Positions 53,127 through 64,000 of a stretch of 64,000 nucleotides of DNA are shown piece after piece (the stretch's first letter is position 1; the number at the start of each line of letters is the position of its first letter). Both the position numbers and the translations under genes were made by a program. This DNA is from Allacma fusca (lineage: Eukaryota > Arthropoda > Collembola > Symphypleona > Sminthuridae). The DNA is taken from positions 38,117,067-38,181,066 of the forward strand of contig OX359245.1 of assembly GCA_947179485.1 (NCBI GenBank). The letters run 5' to 3'. The notes under the pieces were generated by a model that was given only the letters and a program-made list of their open reading frames with translations, had not been told where the DNA came from and made no database searches.

Positions 53127-55260
53127 AAGCACTTCAGCATTTGTTATTGTTTCTCTCCTAGTTTTATTTTTGCTCACCTGTTTTTATTTATCCTTCCAAG
53201 TTTCCTATTTTCCAGTTTCCAGTCAGTATTTTCCAGTTTTTCGTACTTTTGTGTAGGAAATTCCTCCTTGGTTTCTTTTTTGTCCTAGTTGTCATAGTTT
53301 TGGCAGGAGTTGGTTTGTTTAGTGCTACAGTTTCATTATACATAATGTAATTATATAATTATGTATAATTATATACACGCGTTTCTTTCCTAGTCTTTAA
53401 ATTGTACTGGTTTTAACTTGTATACTCTCAAGGGCTGTAAATGAGACGAAATGTAGATGATTTCAAAACTCTTGGTGTTTAAAAATGGGAAATTAGGGAA
53501 ATTTTGACAGTTTCAAATAAATTGTTCGGGGAAATTTATCTCTCGGATTTATTCGTTGTAAATGATTAATTTTTTCATTTCAATTGTTTTTCATTAATAT
53601 AATATTTCCCAGAGGATAATTTTGTTGTTGGGAAAGGGATCTCGGTCAATTCCAGGAAAGATCTGTCCCGGGCCGGGATATGTATATACTAAATTGTACT
53701 TTAATAATTAATTTTGAGACTGTAGTTATGTAACTTATGGGACTCCATAGAGTCATTTATTCATGGAAGCTCTCCTTCCCATATTGATATAGATACTTAA
53801 ATGCTGTAGTTTTGGTTTTTCTCCTATATGGCTTATGGGCCATGGATAAATATATGGAAATCCTACTTTATGGATGACAGGAGAGAGGAAGGGAAGAGAG
53901 AGTGAGAGTATATGTGGGAATTTATATCTGTGCAAGTATATTTGACTCCTCTCGTGTATAACATTCAAAAGGCTGTGTATGATGAGGATATGGGACTTAC
54001 TTTTAGCCCTTGCTTATAATTTTGGGGTACTTTCACTCTCACCCTTGCCAGCGTCGTATCCTATAGTGATGCAATGCCCAGCCAATGTTGTGGCATTGTA
54101 GGGAAAGTAGGGAATTTGCGGAGGGAAAGGAAATACTAATTCTCAGCTCCCACTGGAGTTCCAATGGAACTTCAGGGACTTGACTCTCCAGTGGATGATT
54201 TTAAATACAAAAAAAATAATGACGTTACACCTCCGCTAAAGTTTGAACTGCGCTCTTGGAAGACTCTTAAATAAACTGGATCTTTTTTACAGTATAAATA
54301 ATTATTACTACTAGTCCGAAACTCCTTCTTCCTTGTGATGCCCTTTACACAGAAATTCAGGGCTCAATAAGCTTCTAATAGAAATTTGTGACCTAGCAGA
54401 AGCACACCCTATGGAATTATTTGACTTGCCAATTATTAGTGACCTTTTTTTGTGTGTGAATTCTCCAAGGATTTATGGACAATGTTTAACTTGGTGGTTA
54501 GATTTTTAAAGTTTTAGCAAAATGATATTTATTTATATTTAGCGGAGCTACTCCGAACGGAGATTAAAATTCTAGGAGGGGAAAAATAATTATTGGAGTC
54601 ATTTCTAATAATTATTTTAATTTAAGGTAACATCAAATACTATCAACTTTTGCAACTTTTTCCAAAGTAATTGCTTATTTGAATGGTTTTTTTTTGTCAA
54701 TTTTGTGGCACCCGAATTGACTCCTGCATTTGAGTTTAAATTACAGAAATTATAGTGACGCTTGCAAGTTCAAAGTTACATAGGTCATGAGAGCAGGCCC
54801 GATATTAGGATTTAATTCCCTGGATTTATGTACTTTTCAGAATTATCACTCACTGAAAGAGGGTAATTGGTGCAGAGCACTTGTGACAATCAGTTAGTTA
54901 CCAGTCCCGTTTTCGGTACTCATAATTATTATTGATTGTACCGCTCTATACCCTGACCTTGAGTTTGGAACAAAGACTGTTATCATTATTTTTTGTAGAA
55001 GTGTTTTTATATTGTACGTAACACTTCCCGAGCTACTATACATTGACCGAGCTTCATATATTGAGTGACATATAATTAATTATATCCAAGTATCTGCAAA
55101 AAGATCCTTCCTCATTCGATTTTGTTAAGATTCCCCAGCAATGTTTCCAACCCATTAAACCCTTTAAATCCAAAGAAGTTAAATCCCAATAAATGAACAG
55201 TACATAGCATATGTGATTAGAAGGAATTAAAATAAAATTTGGTTTCTCAATTTTGTCAAA

Positions 55261-55292
55261 AATTGAAATTGATTTTAATTGAAATTGATTTT
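55261..55292. repeat. Perfect 16-bp tandem duplication
   Basis: AATTGAAATTGATTTT occurs twice in a row with no mismatch. Confidence 0.8.
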
Positions 55293-58200
55293 AATCAAAA
55301 TTATACTCAAATTAAACCCTAAGGATACGAATTTAGTATATCTGATCCTAAATTAAAGCCCAAGTAGGAATTTACTTTTGACTCCAAATCACAAGACTGG
55401 GGTCTCTGCCCAAATAAAAAATCCAGGTAGGGATAATTCTTGTATGCAGAGTAAATACCTAGCCCTATTTACTGTAACAGCAGAGGTTTGAGCTGGGCTT
55501 GAGCTTAAAATTGAGCTCCAATTTTTAATAGCCTGTATCTATGTCAATGTATATAACTCCGATAAATTTAAAGGAGATAGGAGGACTACAGTCCGCAATT
55601 GTTTCGAGAGGGGCTATAAAAACAGAAACAATAAAATAACATGGTATATGCAATTATTCTACTGCTCTCCCAGAAGGATACATTCCAAGGTTGGAATAAA
55701 TGGACAAGTGTCATAGGACTTGTGTTGTTCCAGAGAGCTATATATCTACATATAAGTATGCCCATACTCCTGTCCTCGAGTGTGTCTCAGATCCGGAGAA
55801 TGTACTGTAATCAAAACTACAAACTCCTTCTGGCACGTGAGGAGTAGCTCCTTGTTTACCATCTCTGGGGGGAGCAATGGCATAATTCTGTATGAGCCGT
55901 AGCAACTCCTGCGTTTCAGAAGGTGCAGGAGGACATTGCGCACAGTTACACAAACAAACACACTTGTTGCTTCCAAAACCTTATTGTACAGTTCCCATAT
56001 ATGTACATATAAGTATCTATACAGTATAAATGACACGCATTGCTCACGCATTTATTTCCTTATATGTCAAATTATAGTACAAACTCAATTGGGAAGTTTC
56101 AGGAGGGGCATCATATGTTTTTCCCTTTAGTAAATACAGATTGAATTTCGGAGCTTATCTGGGCAAATAATTGAGGGATTCTTCCCCGGCTTATGGGGGA
56201 GCGGGAGGCCTCCTGTAATATGTGTCGGGCTGACTGGGACTCTCCCATATGGGAGAGTATAGTATTGACAGGTATAAGTATATTCCCATTAGAAGGTAAA
56301 TTTGCCCGAGTAACAGTTAACGTCATGGCGTTACGCTATAGACCTACATCGATCTCATGTGTATATGTATTATTGACTCGAGAGAAAAGTTCAGGAATTC
56401 ACTTGACTCTAAAGTAAAGTGTACGTATGAATGTATATGTATGTGCATAGGTTTCAGTAGTACCTGTACAGAATATGGGTAGATACATATGTACATATAA
56501 ATACTTACTGGAGTGCTTCCCTGTGTTTTTGTGAATATGGGACATAAATGGGAGCTCTGTTTAAATGTACTTACTAGTGTGTGCGAAAATCAATAAAACC
56601 AGAATTGACTCTATTATATATCCAAATCCAAAAATTCCACATTGGTAAGGAGGAGTTGGAGGGGCTGTCGTAGCTCCTCTCATATACTCCTCATGTACAT
56701 ATGTACCTATATGTACGTGTGTATAATTACAGTTGTGTTATCAAGCCATGATAAAACTCCTGGGTCTGCGTGCATTGTATCTGTATGTGTAACATTTTGT
56801 ATGAGGATTGCGTGTGGAGTTTAACTTATTGGGAATTGATGAGGGCAAGGATCCTCTGTGAAGAGGTAAATTAGTCAAGGTGTAATTATTATAGATATTT
56901 ATCAATTGGAATAATTTTGGGTCTGAATTTCTCCTCAATTTGATTCATTGGCCCAGAGGTTGTAATCTCAGGTGTCGGAGATATTTATGACTTAAGCAGG
57001 AAAGAAACATATTTGTAGGGAATTTATATTTTTTATTACAAAATGTTTTCTAGAAAATCTTTTGACAATTATGTTTAGTCAAAATTGTATGGGAATTTCA
57101 AGGATTATCTTTTTTCTGAAGAGTTCACGGATGTTATGTATTCTACATTGAGTTTACTTTGACATATGGGTTTCGTGTACATAGTTGTATAGCCAAAAAA
57201 GGTACTGTTTCCAATGGGATTTTTTCCCATTGGACTGACGGATTGGGAGTTGGAGAGGAACTCTCCATGCATATATGTAGATAACCATGGTGTATTTTCA
57301 TATCTGTCTGGGACCGAGTGTCCCACATGCACTCCCAATGAGTCCAATGGTTCAGAGTTGGAGGAAGTACATACAAACATAAGGGACCTGTAGCAATTTC
57401 AAGATTAGATAGTCCGAGTGTACGCAGGAATGCAATGGAGATGAGGAGAGAATGGCAGTGCTCTACGAGGGCTGTTACGACTTATGTCACCTTCCGTTAG
57501 TCTATGTGCCAGGAGTGGCATTGAGGGTTAAGTCATAATTGCATAAGTGATGGGACCTGGTGATGTGGTTCCCATACTTTCGATATCCCATCAATCCTCT
57601 GAGACTCCAGTAACTCCTGTTCGTACAGAGAGTACAGGTCTCTCTCTGTACAGTATAAGTGACGTTATCCTCATGACCAATGAATAGATACATAATGTCA
57701 TCCGAGGGGCTGATAACCCATTGATTTGCATTTGAGTGCTAATTCTTATAAATAGTATGCTCATGGCCCTTGTTAATTATTTCCACCCCTGGGGACATTC
57801 AACTATTCCTTACGTATATACATGGGCCAGTGCCTTGCATGCATAGAAATATCAGCATCACAGTCAAATCTCGTTTTGTCATATCCCTCGCTACAAGTCC
57901 AGCTTCCAAGGGACTGTCTACAGTCAAATTCCAAATCTGTAGATTTTAAAACGTCTGAGGATTTTATAAAGGACAAAAATCTGTCCATGCTCCCTCGTGC
58001 AAAATTCTTCATATCAGAGCTGTAAAACAAACCCTCAAATTTGGAAACTTGCGTCTACTTTTCTCTAAGTATTTCGAAACTTTCACAAAATCATTAAAAC
58101 AAACTCTTTATTACAACATTCTGTAATAATAATAAAATAATTACATTAAAGTGAATGGGAAATTGTCCCAAATGTTTTTTCTTATAGAGAAATTGTTCTT

Positions 58201-60860
58201 AAAATAGAGCCTTTATATAGACTGTATAATGACGTCAAAGGGAAATGTGCCCATGGTTTTGCACTTAGTCCAAAATTACCTCATGGAATTATTATTGACT
58301 CCCCAGCTTTTGATTATGTAAGAATAGGCTTCCCACACAAATATATTAAAATCTCGTTATAAGGGATATTCCAGAATGACTGTATTTCCAAATAATTGTG
58401 AAGTCCTGGAAGATTCTTCGGCACTCTTTCGAACAAGCGGAGTAAATAGACGCGTCCCTTGTAACAACAAGTCCCTATCAACCTGACCCTTGTAATGAGA
58501 TTTTACAGTAAAAGTAATTAACCTAAGTACATAAAGACAGTCCCTGTATAAGGGCACCCTTGCTTGGAAGTGTGAACTTTGAACATTATAAATTACTCCT
58601 ATAGAGACATATCTATACATAATAGCACTGTGATAATTGTCCCAACTGATACATGACCCTCGACCCCTCCAACAGAACCCTACATACTAAAATGTATTTG
58701 CTATTAAAATCCCCTCAAATTGTGTATGCACGTCCTAATGAAGTATATGTAGATCGCTGTAGCAAGTGACGCGGGTCTTTGTAAGTCATTGGAAATTGCA
58801 CTTATGGTCAAGAGCTATTACTATTTTGAAAGTTTGAAAGGGAGCTGGAAATAGAAGTTACGGGTCTAAATATACCCTCAATAATCTAAATATAGACTAT
58901 TTTGCTTATTCATAACCTTGCCCATATTTAATTTTAATTTCCGTCCCTGTGTCCGCGAGGCAGTTCGGGATGGTCAGTGCTCGCTCTCATTTGTAAACAT
59001 GCTATCTGCGTAAGTGTGGAGAGTAACAGGTCTACTCGAAATGTGCCTTTCGCAGACCTGTAATATAATTCTCGGGAGTAGCACACGAGCCTCAGTTCAC
59101 ACAGGGCGTTGATTACCCATAGAGCATGTACATTGAGCCAAGTATATAATTATATTGAGGTAGGCCTGACCTCGTGATGCAAATCCATCAGGGATAAAAG
59201 TCCTCCTTTGTACTCTCGGATTTAATGTTATCGGAAGACCCCTGCATTCCACCACTTGTCACAAGCCCATGGACCTCCAAAACCATCAAAGAGCCAAATG
59301 AGAGTTTCATTTTGCTCCATATTTTACAACCCCCCTTAATTTTACCTAGCTATACCTACCTATAATAATTATAGCATACAGTAATTATGTATGTATAATT
59401 ACACATTTTTACTCCAGTAGATACTACACCACTGACATGTACAAAATGACACGGGGGGAAAATCCCAGGAATATTTGCATCAATATGTAGCTCATCATAT
59501 CAGATAGGCTAATTCTCTTTTATGGGGGATGTAAGTGCGTTGGGAAAAAGTCTCTCACAATTTAAGCTATAGAGTCATATAGGCCCGATGCACCCCTTCA
59601 AGGAACCACTATGACTCGTACAATGACATATTATGCTCTCTATCTTGATCACCTCAAGATGAGCAAAAGTTACTGGCCAAAATTAAGTACTTTAGAAAAT
59701 TTACTGGAGGAATTGTGAAAGTAAAAAAAATTGTTACATGAAGGGGATTGAGATCTTTAGATAAATTATTTGTTACATGTGTGTGGGGGGTAACAAAAGT
59801 GTAAGGTCACGTGTGTGATATCTATTTATTACAATGAAATACCCCCTTGAGGGGACTCAAGAGCAAAATGTGTAGAGGAAGCTGAAATTCTTAGGATGAG
59901 GAGGGACAATGTCTGGAAGGAGGGTACATATAAAAAACGTGAAAGCAATTTATCTTGTTTATTTTTGATTGTGGAATTTTCGTTAAATTTGTATGGTAAT
60001 GGTAATGGTAATGGCTTTATTGTCAAATCAGCTCAGTGAAAACACTGATTTACAGCGATAGACGTGAATGTATATCTATTAGAATCATTTAAAGTTTTTT
60101 TTTTCCTGTCAAGTGTTTACAAGTTTAATTTTTTTTTTGCGGGTTTTGACTCGCACATATTTAGCATTTGTGAGAGTACATGACTTAGGAGGAAGGCTAG
60201 CTTTTTTAATAACAGTTACAGTATATTGCGGCTGGGGTCTGAAAGGGAAAGTGGTTTACACGAATTGGCTCTCGAGGGTTGAATGATTGCTTTAAAAATT
60301 GTTGAGGTCCTGTATAATGAATTGAATATTTTATAGAGGCAATTAATTATGACTATGATGTGGAATATGAAACATTTAGTACTAACTATTTTAAATGGCT
60401 GATATGCTAATTATTAAAGGCAGTATTATTAAAATTATTTGGTTTAAAGGGCTATAATTGGCATTGATTTCCTTCCTTGAGGTTAAAATCCCTGGAAAAA
60501 GAGGTAATTCCTGAGTAAAGAATGGCCAGAAAAGGAACAGCCGTTACCACATTCCCCTCGATTTTTCCTTAAAATTATCATGGAATATTGGGAATATACA
60601 TACGTGTCAACTCAAATAATTAGGAGGGAGTCCAGCAGGATTCTGCGGTGGTTCCCGATGGGTGTAGACGATTTAGAGCAGTCACATTTTTTGATTACAC
60701 TTTTGTAGATTTACTAATTATTAGTCCCAGTGACAACTCACCCTTTTCAAAGAGGGATAAATACAAAAATTAAATAGGACTTGGTCCGTACATTGGGCTT
60801 GGGAAGAAACACGGTGACACACGATAAGGGGGGACAACGGGGTCTGGACATTTTATTTAT

Positions 60861-61320
60861 TTTTACAGGAGTGAGTGACTGACTGACTGACTGAGTGAGT
60901 GAGTGAGAGAGAGACAGAGCTTTATTATATTTATGCATATGCCCAGAATTTCCTTATCAACTCTCCGTGTCGATTCCACAGGAGCTCTTCCCTCCTCTTA
61001 AGTATTGTAAGAGGTGGCGTTTGTCCAATTTCAAATCCAGTCTCACTCCTGCATTTCCAGAGTCAACTAAAATTTCCCTACAAGCAAAAATTAAATTACT
61101 TGAGTCCATAAAGCTTCAGTCAGCTTCAGCCCTTGTCAGAACAGTGTGTCAGAACGCTCCTCAGGTGAAGCCTTCCCTGGTCCATGGGCTTTAGGCACTA
61201 GAGACTATAGTTGTGCCTCCAGGAATTATTATTATTTTTTAAAACAAAATACAAAAATTTAGTACAGAGTCAAAGATTTATTTACGGAAGAGCTGAGACG
61301 GGCTAAGTTTGACCCGGAGG

Positions 61321-61373
<53 letters not shown>

Positions 61374-61403
61374 GGATATCACACCATATCAATTGTTTTT
61401 ATC
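60861..61403 (+). other. Possible leader region of the right-edge gene, with GACT/GAGT and CA repeats
   Basis: A good acceptor-like TTTATTTTTACAG ends at about 60870, followed by a GACT/GAGT tetranucleotide run (about 60877-60910). A CA microsatellite occupies 61322-61366 shortly before the start codon at 61404. If the acceptor is used, this is a 5' untranslated exon segment. No coding frame is convincing. Confidence 0.35.
61322..61366. repeat. (CA)22 microsatellite near a start codon
   Basis: Uninterrupted CA run ending 38 bases before the ATG at 61404, so it may lie in the 5' UTR. Confidence 0.9.
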
Positions 61404-64000
61404 ATGAGTTCTTCCAGTGGAGTTCCTGGCAAGGTACGGACTTATCACAAGCCTTTCTCTTTTGGGTCCTTTCTCTTCCTTCAAGATCCCCTCTCTATGG
61501 GATCACTTCTCCTTTGAGTCAAAAGTCAATTTTATATTTGGTTTTAGGATCTCTAAGATCTCAACCTCAACTATCTTTAAGTGTTAATTTTTCATTGAAT
61601 TTCCCATTTAACTTTTTTTATTTTCCCCCCCCCCCAGCATTATAAACCAATCATGATGGACACAGGGATATTTTAAAGTCCCCGATGTCTCTTCAGTTTA
61701 AAATGCATATTAGACTTTTTGTAGTTTAGGATTTAAATAGGATTTAGACGGACAATTTATTTGTATACAATTTATTAATTTCAATTAAATTTTAAATGTG
61801 AAAGTCCGTAAAAGGCACTTCAGGATTGTCCCTTCAGTTTTAAATTTACCTCTAGGGGATTCTGGGACGTCCCAGGAAATCCCGCTCTCGAGCTCTCAAA
61901 CAATGCTTGATTAAAGCTAGTTCCCGATCCAAACTATAGTAAATAAATGTATGGATTCCTATTTGAGGACTCATTCATTTGTCCACATTCAAACACATTT
62001 AGAACTCAAGTGTGTATTTTGAAGACATTAAGTAGTAGGACTTTAAGTAGCTTAAATGTGTATATTTTTAATACACTTTGTTCCTATCCAGTGAATATGT
62101 ATCTACTTTAAGTGTAATTTTAAAAGCATTGTCAAATGTGAAATGTACAATTCCCAGAGTATAATATTCAAGGGGAATATTATTTCCCTCAGATTTGCAT
62201 ATGCGGAATGACCTATATTAACAAGTTTTTTTTTACCTGTAGGGTTGAAAGACAGTAACATTATGGGAGGGAAATTGAGTGAGGATTTTTTGTTGTTACT
62301 GTAACACATTTTTTTTTGCGACTGTAACAGTTAATTTGTGCCTTTGATGGGACTTGCTCCACACGAGCGGATAAAAATCACGTCTTGAATTTTCTCATGC
62401 TATTCTCTCTCTCTCTCTCTCCTTGCGCTTTCTTATGACTGCGAGGAAAAAAAAGGGAGGGCTGTGGTGAGTGAAACTTACAAAGTATAGGAGCTCGTGC
62501 TTGAGCTTTTCCTTTCCTCTCTGGAACTCACCTTCCTTCAGTATTACCATACACATGGACTTCTCTCTCTCTTCCGTATTTTTATGCACTTGTTGTTATA
62601 ATGCTGGACTCCCAGTGCTTGCTTTTATTTTGACGGGCTACACGTGGGGCCAATTCGAAGGTCTTGATATGTACGTGGGGAATGGACAATATAGAAGCGT
62701 GTGTATTCCTCTGGGACAGGGACTCCTACAGTAGTTGTTATTGTAGCCTCCCTGACCTACACTCACCCCGTGTGGCTTGGCTTGGGTTGCAAATTGTTAT
62801 TCACTTGCGTAATCATTCTCCGGAGAAGGTTTCCTTCGAGAGTTGAAATTATTGAAGCCTGTTGCTGGAAACGTGGCTTTTATCATGTAAATCCATGATA
62901 AGGATTTTCTAAAGAAGGTATAGATTATCCGTGCGTTGACTGTGGTAAGGGACACACACACTTCTGGACTCATGACTCGTGCTCTTACAATTCACACAAT
63001 GCTCTCTGTCCGCTCCTTCCTGCTTTTAGAATCTCCTTGTAATTTTATTTTTTTTAGGAGATAAGCAACCAAAGTCTGGGCTCCAGTTCAAATGGAATAG
63101 TTCCATTCGACCTTAGCATGACCTGTAATTTAGCCTAGGTTATTTACTCTGGCAGGATTCTTGGCATTGACGCGTGTGAACTGAACTTGCTCAGAACTTG
63201 ACCACAACCTGACTTAAAGAATTTTTCCTTGTGAGCTTGACTCAAATTGAACTTCACTTTACCCCCAATGAGAAGTAGATAATTATTCTTAATGGAAATT
63301 TACCTTAATTGGATTTAATATTAATTTTTAATTTATCTGGATTTGATGTAATCTTGACTTTAAATTTATTTGTATTGACTGGGACTTGGCTTTTTTGGGG
63401 ATTTTTCCCTTCACTTTGCGTCTCACATTGCATGAACGATGTATGTAATTATATAATTATATATGTAAGTAATTAAATATAAGCAAAAGACTGAGTCAGA
63501 TTGATTCAGTCTTGGAGGGCAAACTTTAACAAGATGGAATGTTACCTCAAATGATTTTTCTGGATGTTTGATTGCTGACTGGATTTTTTTTCCTAGGATT
63601 CGGAGAGAGAGGAGGAGATTGTAGAGGAACCTCTGGAGGAGGATAGCGGCATCCCTACAATGGGAAATCAGGCTGAACGTCGATCCGTCCTCAGACACCC
63701 GAGGGACCAAGATCCCGAAGGATCACTGGAGACTTCACAGACCAATTATCCTTCAGGAGGCCAGTCCAGTGCAAGTCAGTCACCCCTGAGTGACAGCGAT
63801 TTTACTTTCATTGGACCATTTGGTAAAGATTTACTCATTATGATATTTACAGCTTTTGAATATTTAATAATGAAAGTTAGGAAGTAAACTTTCTGCGAGC
63901 AAATTTCAGAATAAATAAAGTAACGTAAATAAGTTACTTATTTTTGTTGAATTCGTAGGGAAAAAACAGCGGATGATCCGGCATGGGTCAGTCGGTGCTC
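61404..64000 (+). CDS. N-terminal exons of an unrecognised gene, runs off the window
   Basis: Three exons fit in phase: 61404-61433 (ATG, MSSSSGVPGK, donor GTACGG), 63597-63822 (acceptor TTCCTAG, donor GTAAAG) and 63959 to the window end (acceptor TTCGTAG). The second exon begins with an acidic run (DSEREEEIVEEPLEED), continues Gln/Ser/Pro-rich and ends SDFTFIGPFG. The third continues KKQRMIRHGSVGA. The composition is that of a disordered, possibly phosphorylated cytoplasmic N-terminus. The junction through FIGPFGKKQR is smooth and looks conserved. I do not recognise the family. The first exon is the least certain, since a 30-bp coding exon fits by phase only. Confidence 0.55.

Larger units (their letters stand above)
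51851..60860. other. Gene-poor stretch, right part
   Basis: No supported exon. It holds the GA run at 52578, a CA run near 52908-52925, the T-rich repeat at 53068, a perfect 16-bp tandem duplication at 55261-55292 and TACATATGTAC-type palindromes (near 56000, 56490 and 56693). Confidence 0.5.

Noticed and set aside
52945..53127. Lys/Arg-rich minus-strand frame
   Set aside because: Arises from a T-rich low-complexity repeat.
56239..56258. Perfect 20-bp palindrome ACTCTCCCAT/ATGGGAGAGT
   Set aside because: Single short palindrome with no loop and no partner copies noticed; chance is adequate.
57211..57233. CCAATGGG hairpin with T-rich loop, terminator-like
   Set aside because: Bacterial-type terminators have no meaning here and no gene ends nearby.

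Overview
This is a window of an AT-rich animal nuclear genome. Genes are split by GT-AG introns, the proteins are typical metazoan families, and there are LINE and DNA-transposon insertions and many microsatellites. I found no bacterial or organellar gene organisation. Arthropod is my best guess (insect, springtail or copepod type), but the sequence alone does not settle the lineage.

The first 28 kb is gene-dense. In order: ATE1 arginyltransferase (+, 5 coding exons, 2071-4159, 486 aa as modelled); a weak candidate minus-strand gene (4480-5190); a 1516-aa, 7-exon nuclear-type protein with an S1-like domain of the CCAR1/CCAR2 kind, a strong RS domain and three CCHC zinc knuckles (+, 5874-14446); a UPRT homologue (-, 16299-14966, 4 exons, 261 aa) convergent with it; a 27-nt-period minisatellite (18.4-18.9 kb); a single-exon SETD4-like SET-domain gene (+, 19130-20515); and the mitochondrial ABC half-transporter ABCB7 (+, about 21.15-27.78 kb, first exon uncertain). 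The exon models were built by hand: splice sites were accepted only where frame and family homology agreed across the junction.

Two transposon insertions are well defined by target-site duplications. One is a 619-bp non-autonomous DNA element with 18-bp perfect inverted ends and an 8-bp duplication, sitting in an intron of the RS/zinc-knuckle gene and filled with a GTTGACAAA-rich array. The other is a 5'-truncated LINE (30256-32950) with a 15-bp duplication, an ATCT tail and a still-open reverse transcriptase frame.

From about 33 to 61 kb I could identify no gene. This stretch has a different texture: long TG/CA and GA/CT microsatellites, many TACATATGTA-like palindromes, a long near-perfect hairpin at 44.8 kb, an orphan minus-strand exon candidate at 42.3-42.5 kb and a GC-richer promoter-like patch near 51.2-51.8 kb. 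At the right edge (61404 onward) begins a gene that leaves the window; its first three coding exons give an acidic, Ser-rich N-terminus I do not recognise. The gene-poor stretch may be its 5' regulatory or intronic territory.

The conserved genes have unrelated housekeeping roles (protein arginylation, RNA/nuclear regulation, pyrimidine salvage family, lysine methylation, Fe-S export). I see no sign that they form one pathway or an operon.
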